This document shows, one piece after another, positions 23,864 through 31,488 of a stretch of DNA of 44,748 nt. Numbering within the stretch: the stretch's first letter is position 1; every line of letters begins with the position of its first letter. The notes beneath the pieces are model-generated. The model was not told where the DNA came from. It did no database searches and saw only the letters and a program-made list of their open reading frames with translations. Origin of the DNA: a bacterium (GTDB lineage Bacteria > Auribacterota > UBA3054 > JAAYZF01); the NCBI GenBank assembly GCA_012514975.1, contig JAAYZF010000032.1, positions 1-44,748 of the forward strand, in the 5' to 3' direction. A program made the position numbers and the translations under genes.

Positions 23864-25537
23864 TCACCAGTTCTCCTTGAATACGCCTTTGGGGTCCGGC
23901 TGCACTCTGATGATGCCAGAGTGCACGGGCTCGAAGAGCATCTCGAACGTGACCAACGCGGGAGTCGAGGTAAGCGCGATGTGCTTGAGCGTCACGAGAA
24001 TCTGGCGCTTGTCAGCCTTTGCCTGTTTGAGTTTGAGCTTGTCGCCTGCGGGTGTTCTTGCAGTGCCGGCCGTGCCCTTCCTGTTCCATTTCCATGAAGC
24101 GTCGCCAGCGGTGAACAAGCCCGCCTCCTCATCCTCCAGGGACACCCTCACGTCATTCGTGAACATGAGCGGCAGGGCTTCGTCGTGCCTGACGCGGATC
24201 TTCAGGAGATGGCGTACGGTGTTGATGGAGCCTTTTGCAGCCGTGAACAGCAGGTTGGTCATGGGGCGGAGGAACTGTGTGAGGAAGGGATCCCATGTGG
24301 CATAGCCGGCGTTGGTCTGGCCATCAAAGGAGCTCTGGGTGCCGCCGCAGATGAATGCGTCGCCGCGCGGGGTGGCGGCGACGGCATTGCCCCAGTCACT
24401 GCCGGGCCCTCCCAGAAGATGCGCGCGGCGCCTTGTGCCATCGGTGTAGAAGGCGGTCAGGCAGGCGTCCATGCCGCCTGCGTTGGTCTGGCCATCGAAG
24501 CCGCCGAAGGTCAGGCCGGCGACGAACGGATTGCCTGCTTCGTCGGCGCCGATGCCGTGGGCTTCGTCACTGTCCGCAGAGCCCCAGATGCGCATCCACA
24601 CGAGCGAGCCGTCGGGCGCGTACTTGCGGAGAAAGAGATCAGTGGCGCCGGCAAACGGCTGGCCGTCAATCGGGCCGGAGATGCCTCCGGCGACATAGAC
24701 GAAGCCATTTGAGTCGATGGAGACTGCGCGGGCTTCGTCGTTCCACGTCGCGCCCCAGATGCGCGTCCACAGCCGTTCACCCCACGAGCTGAACTTGCAG
24801 AGGTAGGCGTCGCGGTTGCTGACAGCGGCCTGACCGTCGAACGGGCCGTCGGTCCAGCCACAGACGTACACGGCGCCATCGTGGGCAGCACAGACGCCCG
24901 CCGCGCCATCCATGACATTGCCGCCGGCGCCCCAGATGCGTGATGCTTGTTTCTCACCCGCGGCGTTGTACTTGGTGAGGCAGGAGCTGTAGGAGCCGGG
25001 GTTGGTCTGCCCGTCGAATTCGCCCGTGGTCCAGCCTGCAACATACACGCCGCCGATGCGGTCGACAGAGACCGCCTCGCCGCGTTCCTGGTCTGCGCCG
25101 CCCCATATGCGTGTCCAGTGCGCCGTGGCGTATGCATCGTACTTCTTCAGGAACAGGTCATAGGAGCCTGCGTTGGTCTGGCCATCGAATCCGCCGCCCG
25201 TGTATCCCGTGACGTAGACATGCCCTTCCGCATCAGCGGCAACCGCCTGCGCATTGTCGTCCTCGGCGGAGCCGAACAGGCGTGTCCATTCCTTCCCGCC
25301 GCCGGGGCTGAACTTCGTGAAGAACGCGTCAGAACGGCCCAGATTCGCATGGCCGTCGAACCCGCCTTCCGTCCAGCCTGACACATAGGCATTGCCGGCG
25401 GCATCAAGGCAGACGCTCTTGGCAAAGTCGTTCGTGGGCGTGCCCCATATTCGCGTCCACGCCTTTGTGCTGTCCGCTGCGGGAAGCGACATGGCGAAGA
25501 CCTGTACCACTGCTGCAGCAATCAGTGCATTTTTCAT
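23864..25537 (-). CDS. Exported SBBP beta-propeller protein
   Basis: 557 aa with a signal peptide (MKNALIAAAVVQVFAMSLPA-AD). About residues 27-400 consist of seven to eight repeats of roughly 50-55 residues with the pattern WTRIWG ... D ... G-VYV-G-T-GGFDGQTNAG-D-FL-KY, the hallmark of SBBP (seven-bladed beta-propeller) repeats. The C-terminal 150 residues are a different, beta-rich domain (KIRVRHDEALPLMF, GTARTPAGDKLKLKQ). Such proteins are surface or periplasmic and probably bind ligands; no enzyme activity is expected. ATG 25537 has AGGGAG 6 nt upstream. It lies 33 nt after hypD on the same strand and could be reached by read-through, without any clear functional link. Confidence 0.85.
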   Translation of the reverse strand: MKNALIAAAVVQVFAMSLPAADSTKAWTRIWGTPTNDFAKSVCLDAAGNAYVSGWTEGGFDGHANLGRSDAFFTKFSPGGGKEWTRLFGSAEDDNAQAVAADAEGHVYVTGYTGGGFDGQTNAGSYDLFLKKYDAYATAHWTRIWGGADQERGEAVSVDRIGGVYVAGWTTGEFDGQTNPGSYSSCLTKYNAAGEKQASRIWGAGGNVMDGAAGVCAAHDGAVYVCGWTDGPFDGQAAVSNRDAYLCKFSSWGERLWTRIWGATWNDEARAVSIDSNGFVYVAGGISGPIDGQPFAGATDLFLRKYAPDGSLVWMRIWGSADSDEAHGIGADEAGNPFVAGLTFGGFDGQTNAGGMDACLTAFYTDGTRRRAHLLGGPGSDWGNAVAATPRGDAFICGGTQSSFDGQTNAGYATWDPFLTQFLRPMTNLLFTAAKGSINTVRHLLKIRVRHDEALPLMFTNDVRVSLEDEEAGLFTAGDASWKWNRKGTAGTARTPAGDKLKLKQAKADKRQILVTLKHIALTSTPALVTFEMLFEPVHSGIIRVQPDPKGVFKENW

Positions 25538-25570
25538 AAGAACTCCCTGCACGTGATGTGACTCCGTTCT

Positions 25571-26662
25571 TCAGTGGCGGCCGTAGCGGTAGTACGCGGC
25601 GCAACTGCCTTCGCTTGACACCATGCACGGGCCGATCGGATGCTCGGGCGTGCAGCCGATGCCGAAGAGGCCGCAGTCCTGCGGCATGCATACGCCGCGC
25701 AGCACGTCGCCGCATTTGCATCCGTGCGGCTCGTGCGGCTCGAACGCGGGGACGTCGAGCCTGCCGAGCGCGTCGAGGCCGGCGAATTCGCTGCGCAGCT
25801 TGTACCCGCTGAGCGGGATCATGCCGAGGCCGCGCCACACGTCGCCGGCAACGTCAAACACTCTGGCGATCACCGCCTGGGCCTTGCGGTTGCCCTCGAA
25901 TGTCACGCTGCGGCCATACTGGATTTCCGTGTCGCACCGGCCGTCCGCGATCTGTTCGATGACCATGGCGAGCGATTCGAGCAGGTCGCACAGCTCGAAG
26001 CCCGAGACGACGCACGGGCGCTTGAACTCCTCGCCGATGAACCGGTATGCGTGCGCGCCGATGATCGTGGTGACATGGCCTGGCGCGATGAAGCCGTCGA
26101 TCACCTGTTCCTCGTCCTGCAGCAGCGCGCGCATGGCCGGCGGGGTGAGTTTGCCCGCGGCGAGGAAGAAGAAATTTCCCATTCCGGCTGCCGCGGCAGC
26201 GGTGACGGCGGTGGCAAGCGTTGGCGCGGTCGTCTCGAACCCGACGCCGAGGAGGACGCACGTGGCGTCAGGATGCTGCTGCGCGAACTCGACGGCCTGG
26301 AGGGCCGAATAGATGATGTGAAGGCTGTCTTCCCGCGCGCTGTTCGCCAGCGACGTGTGCGAGCCCGGCACGCGCACCATGTCGCCGAACGTGAACACGT
26401 GCACGCCGGGCCTGCCGCAGAGCCAGATGGCCGCGTCGATCACCGTGCTCGCCGTCACGCACACCGGGCAGCCGGGGCCCGAGATGATGCGTACACGCTC
26501 GGGCAGGACGGAGTGGATGCCGGTGCGGAGGAGCGCAGCGGTGTGGCCGCCGCAGATTTCCATGACACGCACGGGCCTGTCGAGCCTTCCGGCCGCGCTG
26601 TTCAGCCGCCCGAGCAGCGCGCGCGCAAGGCTTGGGTCGCGGAATTCATCGAGGTATTTCAT
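25571..26662 (-). CDS. hypD: Hydrogenase maturation factor HypD
   Basis: 363-aa iron-sulfur scaffold on which, with HypC, the Fe(CN)2CO unit of [NiFe] hydrogenases is built. All hallmarks are present: MEICGGHT with Cys37, SGPGCPVC with Cys65 and Cys68, GFETTAPT, and the C-terminal cluster-binding cysteines in HGCKCGDVLRGVCMPQDC and GIGCTPEHPIGPC. Length is normal. Its start overlaps the end of hypC by 17 bases, so the two are translationally coupled, matching their joint function. Confidence 0.97.
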   Translation of the reverse strand: MKYLDEFRDPSLARALLGRLNSAAGRLDRPVRVMEICGGHTAALLRTGIHSVLPERVRIISGPGCPVCVTASTVIDAAIWLCGRPGVHVFTFGDMVRVPGSHTSLANSAREDSLHIIYSALQAVEFAQQHPDATCVLLGVGFETTAPTLATAVTAAAAAGMGNFFFLAAGKLTPPAMRALLQDEEQVIDGFIAPGHVTTIIGAHAYRFIGEEFKRPCVVSGFELCDLLESLAMVIEQIADGRCDTEIQYGRSVTFEGNRKAQAVIARVFDVAGDVWRGLGMIPLSGYKLRSEFAGLDALGRLDVPAFEPHEPHGCKCGDVLRGVCMPQDCGLFGIGCTPEHPIGPCMVSSEGSCAAYYRYGRH

Positions 26663-26885
26663 CCTTCATCATCTCCGCGTACTCGCGCCAGAGCTGTAAC
26701 TGCTCCTTCGCTTCCTGTTCGTCAAGTTTGGTGATGGCGAAACCGCAGTGCGCGATGACGTAATCACCCACCCTGGCATCATCCACCAGCGACACGTCGA
26801 TCATGATCTCCGTCTCGCCGAACTGGACGCGCGCCTTGTTCGGCTGGGGCATTTCAACTATCTGTCCGGGTATGGCCAGGCACAT
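26646..26885 (-). CDS. hypC: Hydrogenase maturation chaperone HypC
   Basis: 79-aa chaperone that carries the iron site from HypD to the hydrogenase large-subunit precursor. The essential N-terminal Cys2 is present (MCLAIPGQIVEM), as are the GDYVIAHCGFAI motif and the helical C-terminus (DEQEAKEQLQLWRE). It follows the truncated hypF by six bases and overlaps hypD. The space before the start codon is taken by a heptad repeat rather than a clear ribosome site, so translation may depend on coupling to hypF. Confidence 0.96.
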   Translation of the reverse strand: MCLAIPGQIVEMPQPNKARVQFGETEIMIDVSLVDDARVGDYVIAHCGFAITKLDEQEAKEQLQLWREYAEMMKDEIPR

Positions 26886-26888
26886 GGG

Positions 26889-26909
26889 ATTTCAGATTTC
26901 AGGTTTCAG
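26889..26909. repeat. Heptamer array CTGAAAT type x3 at the hypF-hypC junction
   Basis: On the minus strand CTGAAAC, CTGAAAT, CTGAAAT, preceded by a degenerate CCGCAAC. The array supplies the last codons and TGA stop of the upstream gene (RNLKPEI-stop) and ends 4 nt before the hypC start codon. Confidence 0.8.
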
Positions 26910-28052
26910 GTTGCGGATTGACGACGCCATGACAGAAGCGGCCCGCACGCCCGCAAGGACGGCCTGGCCAAGCGACAGGCCGGCATCGCTTGGCGGCACA
27001 CGCGACGGTGTGACCAGCGTGCAGCCGCGTTCCTCAAGCATCGCGCGCAGCGAATGCGTGAAGCGCCTGTTCCAGAACACGCCGCCCGCGGCGGCGACGG
27101 TCTTCACCGCGCCGCCATCGATCCGCGCGCACCACGCCGCGACCGCCTCGGCGAGCGAATCGTGGAACCGCGCGGCTAGCGTCGCCGGCGAAGCCCCTTT
27201 GCCCATCTCGTCACTCATCCGCTGCACCATCGGCCGCCAGTCAAGTTCCTCCAGGGCATCCTCGCGGGCGAACGGCAGCGGGTAGAGCCCGCCGGCGTCT
27301 GTCGCGCCCGCGGCATGCTCGAGCGCGACCGCCGCCTGTGCCTCGCGCTCCGCACACGGGCAGATGCCCAGCAACGCCGCCACGCCGTCGAACAACCTTC
27401 CGACGCTCGAGGACCGCACCGGTGCATCTGCGCCGGCGGACAGCAGATGCTGGACAACGGCAAGCCGTTCGGCCGGCACGCCGCGCGGCAATGCCCGCCA
27501 GCGGCTTTCGTCGACGCCCGCGTCGTGCAGCAGAGCCAGCGCGATGCGCCACGGCTCGCGAATCGCCGCTTCGCCGCCTGCGAGCGTCATGGGCCGCAGG
27601 CGCGCCCTGCGCACGAACCCGTCGTTGAGCGAGCCGGTGAAGAATTCGCCGCCCCACAGCGTGCCGTCCGCGCCGTAGCCCGTGCCGTCGAACGCCAGGC
27701 CGATGACACGGCCCGCGCATCCCTCGGACGCACAGCAACTGGCGACGTGGGCCTCATGGTGCTGCACGGCCAGATGCCGCGCGCGCGGATGGAGCGCGGG
27801 GGCCGCCTTGGTCGTCACATACTCGGGATGCAGGTCATGCGCGATGATCGCGGGCTCGATGCCCAGCTCGCACGGCCATGTTTCGACACGGCAGCGCCAT
27901 TCGTCGAACGAGGCGGCGTCCTTGAGATCGTCGAGGGGGGCGCTCACCCATGCCTGCGTGCCCGCGGCGATGCAGACAGTATTCTTCATCTCGCTGCCCA
28001 GCGCAAGGACGGGCGCGTGAAGCGCGAAAGGAAGACTGACGGTGGCAGCCAT
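26892..28052 (-). CDS. hypF: HypF reduced to its Kae1-like carbamoyltransferase half
   Basis: 386 aa compared with about 750 for complete HypF. The protein starts MAATVSLPFALHAPVLALG, which corresponds to the point in full HypF where the YrdC domain ends and the Kae1-like domain begins (PVLALGSEMKNTVCIA). That domain is intact, with metal-binding HHEAH (98-102), DGTGYGADGTLWGGE and the C-terminal AAGGVFWNRR region. The acylphosphatase, zinc-finger and YrdC-like parts are missing, and upstream DNA is hypB with only 29 nt between, so there is no frameshifted first half. HypF makes the CN ligands by carbamoylating HypE; this form would need carbamoyl-adenylate from another protein, or act like the shortened HypF1 reported in Cupriavidus necator. 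No ribosome site is obvious at the start. Confidence 0.88.
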   Translation of the reverse strand: MAATVSLPFALHAPVLALGSEMKNTVCIAAGTQAWVSAPLDDLKDAASFDEWRCRVETWPCELGIEPAIIAHDLHPEYVTTKAAPALHPRARHLAVQHHEAHVASCCASEGCAGRVIGLAFDGTGYGADGTLWGGEFFTGSLNDGFVRRARLRPMTLAGGEAAIREPWRIALALLHDAGVDESRWRALPRGVPAERLAVVQHLLSAGADAPVRSSSVGRLFDGVAALLGICPCAEREAQAAVALEHAAGATDAGGLYPLPFAREDALEELDWRPMVQRMSDEMGKGASPATLAARFHDSLAEAVAAWCARIDGGAVKTVAAAGGVFWNRRFTHSLRAMLEERGCTLVTPSRVPPSDAGLSLGQAVLAGVRAASVMASSIRNLKPEI

Positions 28053-28081
28053 TGTGCAGGCGCGGAACAGCACGCGCGATC

Positions 28082-28795
28082 TCAGTGATGGTGAGGCTGA
28101 AGCGCCTTGTGCTCGTACCTGCCACGCAGCCACGAGACAAACGCGTCAAGCCCTTCGCCTGTCGTGCTCGAAAGGAGCATCACCGGCAGGTCGGGATTGA
28201 CCTGCCAGATGCCTTCCTTGCAGCGGTCAACATCGAAGGACACATGGGGCAGAAGATCGATCTTGCTTATCACTGCGGCGCTCGCATGGGCGAACGCGGC
28301 GGGGTATTTCTCGGGCTTGTCGTCCCCTTCGGTCACGCTGAGGACGACTAGTTTCTCGTCTTCGCCCACGTCAAACGCGGCAGGGCAGACCAGGTTCCCG
28401 ACGTTCTCGATAACGACGATCTTCGCCGAAAGGAACGGCTCGCGCGCAAGCACGCGCGCCACGCCGTCCGCATCGAGATGGCAGCCGCCGCCCGTGTTGA
28501 TCTGCACCGCGGCGACACCGCACCGCCTCAGCCGCTCGGCGTCATAGCGCGTCTGCACATCGCCCTCGATGACGGCAACGGGCAGATCGCGCATGAGCAG
28601 CGGGATCGCCTTCTCGAGCAGCGTTGTCTTGCCCGAGCCGGGCGCGCTGAGGATGTTCACCATGAAGGCGCCGCGATGCGCAAGCTCGTGCCGCGTTTCG
28701 TCGGCGATGGCATCGTTTTTCGAGAGGACTTTCTCCTCGATCGAGACGACGCGGCGTTCGCCGTGGTCATGGGTGTGTCCGTGTCCTTCGCACAT
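28082..28795 (-). CDS. hypB: Hydrogenase nickel-insertion GTPase HypB
   Basis: 237-aa SIMIBI GTPase that delivers nickel to [NiFe] hydrogenase. P-loop GSGKTT (53-58), switch GDVQTRYDAERL, metal-site NTGGGCHLDA (Cys106, His107), ENVGNLVCPAAFDVGE and base-recognition SKIDLL are present. The N-terminus (MCEGHGHTHDHGE) and C-terminus (HHH) are His-rich and may store nickel; the CXXCGC site of E. coli HypB is absent. Start 28795 was chosen by the family N-terminus. First gene of the hypB-hypF-hypC-hypD operon, directly behind a good promoter. HypA, its usual nickel-chaperone partner, is not in the window. Confidence 0.96.
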   Translation of the reverse strand: MCEGHGHTHDHGERRVVSIEEKVLSKNDAIADETRHELAHRGAFMVNILSAPGSGKTTLLEKAIPLLMRDLPVAVIEGDVQTRYDAERLRRCGVAAVQINTGGGCHLDADGVARVLAREPFLSAKIVVIENVGNLVCPAAFDVGEDEKLVVLSVTEGDDKPEKYPAAFAHASAAVISKIDLLPHVSFDVDRCKEGIWQVNPDLPVMLLSSTTGEGLDAFVSWLRGRYEHKALQPHHH

Positions 28796-28821
28796 GAGCA
28801 ATGAGCCTAACCTATTAATAA

Positions 28822-28850
28822 ATTGTAGCATAGACGCGCGCTGAAGTAAA
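28822..28850 (-). promoter_or_regulatory. sigma70-type promoter of the hyp operon
   Basis: Minus-strand TTTACT (28845-28850), 17-nt spacer, TACAAT (28822-28827) in a locally AT-rich stretch. The predicted start near 28815 gives a leader of about 20 nt. It separates the hyp genes from the upstream sulfur-transport genes, whose stop is at 28891. Confidence 0.7.
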
Positions 28851-28890
28851 GCGCCGCGCGCCGGAATAACCGGCCGCCGCAGCCGCGGCG

Positions 28891-29451
28891 CTACAGCCCT
28901 GCGCTGCTGAACCAGGCGAACAGGGCAAGCACGCCGAGCGCCACAGGCACTATGACCACCCATGGATTGACGTGCAGGAGACGCGGCAGCGTCAGATCGC
29001 CGAACTCGCCCTTGTGCAGCACCGCGCGGTCGAGCAACGGATACGCAGCCGCAAACAGCCCCGCGCCGATGACGATCCCCGCCATTCCCGCCACGGCATC
29101 CAGCGCGCCGTGCCCCGCCGCGCCGGCGACCGTGCCCGGGCAGTAGCCGAGCAGGCCGAAGCCGACGCCAAACAGCACTCCGCCGATGACCGTCGCGCCG
29201 GCAGAGCCCTGCTTGGGCTTCAGCGTTGCCGCTCCCACGGCGTGCAGCGCGTGGAAGCCCACCATGCCGGTGACCATGGCGGCGAGCATGATTTTCACCA
29301 CTGTCATGTCGCTGAACAGGAGCTGGCCGATGATGACACTGTAATCGGTCGCGCCGCCTTTCTGCAGGAGAAAGCCGAAGCATACGCCGACGAGCAGGCC
29401 AACTCCAAGCTGCCACCAGCGTTGCTGCCTTGGGTTCTTGATCTGTTCCAT
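28891..29451 (-). CDS. YeeE/YedE-type sulfur transporter, half-size (second subunit)
   Basis: 186-aa membrane protein with about five helices (LGVGLLVGVCFGFLL, GGVLFGVGFGLLGY and others). The motif GLLGYCPGT with Cys104 is the conserved cysteine of the sulfur-transport (DUF395/DUF6691) repeat, thought to relay thiosulfate or sulfane sulfur across the membrane. Complete YeeE contains two such halves; here each half is its own gene, the other at 29493-30005. The start ATG 29451 has a strong GGGAGGA site. It forms an operon with the half-transporter and the MBL/rhodanese enzyme upstream. Confidence 0.85.
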   Translation of the reverse strand: MEQIKNPRQQRWWQLGVGLLVGVCFGFLLQKGGATDYSVIIGQLLFSDMTVVKIMLAAMVTGMVGFHALHAVGAATLKPKQGSAGATVIGGVLFGVGFGLLGYCPGTVAGAAGHGALDAVAGMAGIVIGAGLFAAAYPLLDRAVLHKGEFGDLTLPRLLHVNPWVVIVPVALGVLALFAWFSSAGL

Positions 29452-29478
29452 AGCGGTCCTCCCTTGATGTTCCACGTT

Positions 29479-29492
29479 CTGAACACTGAACA
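29479..29492. repeat. Heptamer repeat CTGAACA x2
   Basis: Two perfect 7-nt copies in the 41-nt gap between the two half-transporter genes. The array directly abuts the stop codon of the upstream gene (29493-29495). Confidence 0.7.
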
Positions 29493-30005
29493 TCAGAAGC
29501 GATAGAGCAGGAATGCCGTCGCAATCCCGCCCGCGAAGAAACATGCCGCTGCAAGCCAGCTACTGACGGCAAGCTGCGCCGTGCCGCTGATGCCATGGCC
29601 GCTCGTGCAGCCGCCAGCCCAGCGCGCGCCCAACCCCATGCACACGCTGCCGGCCAGCGCAACGGCAACGCGCTTGAACACGCCGGGGCCGAACGACGCG
29701 CGCCACATCTCCGGCACCCATTGCAGCGCCCACGTCCCGGACAGCCATGCCGACAGGGCCGCGCCGATGATGACGCCGAGCACGAGCATCCATTCCCAGT
29801 CGACGGAAGGGGGGAAGGCCTGGTAGTATGGTTTCCGGCACACGCGTTCTCCCCGCGCGAGCTTCTCGATCATGCCGCTCGTGCGCGCGAACGCGGTCGA
29901 GCAGCCGATCGGTTTTTCGAGCAGGATGAGCGCGATGGTGTTGAGCACGCCGATGCACACGCCCACGGCATACGGCGACCAGCGATCCATTGCGAGCCAG
30001 TTCAT
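29493..30005 (-). CDS. YeeE/YedE-type sulfur transporter, half-size (first subunit)
   Basis: 170-aa membrane protein. It has KPIGCSTAFARTSG with Cys35 and GARWAGGCTSGHGISG with Cys133, the two cysteine motifs of the sulfur-transport domain. Four to five helices are visible. The start codon shares ATGA (30002-30005) with the stop of the MBL/rhodanese gene and has GAGAGG upstream. With its neighbour it would form a heterodimeric channel for thiosulfate or a related sulfur species. The pairing with a persulfide-processing enzyme supports that; the substrate is inferred. Confidence 0.87.
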   Translation of the reverse strand: MNWLAMDRWSPYAVGVCIGVLNTIALILLEKPIGCSTAFARTSGMIEKLARGERVCRKPYYQAFPPSVDWEWMLVLGVIIGAALSAWLSGTWALQWVPEMWRASFGPGVFKRVAVALAGSVCMGLGARWAGGCTSGHGISGTAQLAVSSWLAAACFFAGGIATAFLLYRF

Positions 30006-31447
30006 GCGTTACCTCTCTTTGTCCGGGGTTTTCCACCTGGGAATGCCGGCCCGTGCGGCGCGAGGCACGCGGGGCACGCGGCTGCATACCGCGCGTTCGC
30101 ATAGCCTGTCATGCCGCCGGCGACGTTGCACACGCTGGTGAATCCGTGCTGCTCGAGAATGCTTGCGGCGAGGGACGAGCGATGGCCTGTGCTGCAGATG
30201 CACGCAACGGGTTTTCCCCTGTCCACTTCATTGAACCGCGTGCGCAGGTCCGGTGCCGGGATGTTCGTCGCGCCGTCGATATGGCCTGCATCGAATTCGC
30301 GCGGCATGCGCACATCGAGCACGGCAAGCGCAGGCCCTTTGTCCATGCACTTGTGCAGCTCCGCTGCGGAGAGCAGGCCTGTGTGCGCCGTGGGCAGTCC
30401 CGCGACGGCCCAGGCGAACATGCCGCCATCGAGATATCCTGCCGTGCCGTCGAGGCCGACGCGCCGGAGGAGCACCGCGGCCTCCTCAGCCTGTGCCGCC
30501 GTGTGCGCCACGAGCAGGATGCGTTTGTCCGGCGGCAGCACCCAGCCGGCGAACGTCGGGAAATTCCCGCCGCTGTCGATGTGATACGCATGCGGCACGT
30601 GCTGGCCGCAATAGGCCTCGTACGCGCGGACGTCGAGGACGATCGTCCCCGCTTTGCGCGCCCCGGCACTGAACGCAGCGGGCGCCAGCGGCCGCGGGGC
30701 GGGCAGTGTGCGCACGAGCGCCGGCCCCTTGCGGTTGACGGCGCTGCACCGGCTGAAATGGTCGGGCGCGGCGGGCATGTTGGTGGTGAGCGACGCGACG
30801 AACTCTGGTATCGCCCTTATCTGGAGCGCCGGGTTGTACAGGCGTTCATAGCCGATGGTGCTTGTGCGTTTGGCCCCCATGGCGCGGCCGCAGAGGGAGC
30901 CTGCGCCGTGCGCCGGGTAGACTTCGCACATATCGGGCAGCGCGAGCAGTTTGTCATGCAGGCTGTGATACAGCGTGGTGGCAAGCTCCTTCGCGATGCG
31001 CGGGAACAAGTCAGGCCGGCCCACGTCGCCCACGAAGAGCGTGTCGCCGCAGAACACGCCGGCCGGTTCGCTCCCGCGCGCCTTGTCCACGACAACGTAT
31101 GACACGTGCTCGGGCGTATGCCCCGGCGTCTCGATCACGCGTATGACAAGGTTGTCGATCGCGAGGGACGAGCCGTCGGCGACGGCGCGATGCCTGAAGG
31201 CACAGCGCGCGCTCTTTGGCGCGACGATCGTCGCGCCCGTTTGGTCCGCGAGGTCGAGGTGCCCCGAGATGAAGTCGGCGTGAAGATGCGTCTCGAGGAT
31301 GTGGGTGATTGTCATCCCCATGTCCTTTGCCGCGTCAAGGTAGATCTGCACGTCGCGGCGCGGGTCGATCACCGCGCATGACTTTGTCCCGCCGAGCAGG
31401 TAGGACGAGTGGGCGATGCCCTTGACGAAAAACTGCTGCACGAACAT
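30002..31447 (-). CDS. MBL-fold persulfide-dioxygenase-like enzyme fused to two rhodanese domains
   Basis: 481 aa, no signal peptide. The N-terminal metallo-beta-lactamase domain has THLHADFISGH (His54, His56, Asp58), PGHTPEH (His110, His114), FCGDTLFVGDVGRPD (Asp135) and YPAHG (His180), the pattern of ETHE1-like persulfide dioxygenases, in which the final His of HXHXDH is often replaced. Rhodanese domain 1 (about 255-352) lacks the catalytic cysteine (LLVAHTAAQ). Domain 2 (about 360-455) has an active loop CSTGHRS with Cys418. Expected role: oxidation or transfer of glutathione- or protein-bound persulfide sulfur. The start has AGGGAGG. It lies between a methyltransferase and the sulfur transporters, with ATGA overlap to the latter. 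Confidence 0.9.
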   Translation of the reverse strand: MFVQQFFVKGIAHSSYLLGGTKSCAVIDPRRDVQIYLDAAKDMGMTITHILETHLHADFISGHLDLADQTGATIVAPKSARCAFRHRAVADGSSLAIDNLVIRVIETPGHTPEHVSYVVVDKARGSEPAGVFCGDTLFVGDVGRPDLFPRIAKELATTLYHSLHDKLLALPDMCEVYPAHGAGSLCGRAMGAKRTSTIGYERLYNPALQIRAIPEFVASLTTNMPAAPDHFSRCSAVNRKGPALVRTLPAPRPLAPAAFSAGARKAGTIVLDVRAYEAYCGQHVPHAYHIDSGGNFPTFAGWVLPPDKRILLVAHTAAQAEEAAVLLRRVGLDGTAGYLDGGMFAWAVAGLPTAHTGLLSAAELHKCMDKGPALAVLDVRMPREFDAGHIDGATNIPAPDLRTRFNEVDRGKPVACICSTGHRSSLAASILEQHGFTSVCNVAGGMTGYANARYAAACPACLAPHGPAFPGGKPRTKRGNA

Positions 31448-31488
31448 GATGCCTCCCTGTGTCGTTGGTTCGGCGGAATCCCGCATGT

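Noticed and set aside
28796-29668. Upstream extension of the hypB frame to 528 codons
   Set aside because: It runs antisense-like through the YedE-type gene in another frame, lacks hydrophobic or domain pattern, and the hypB family start and promoter are at 28795-28850.
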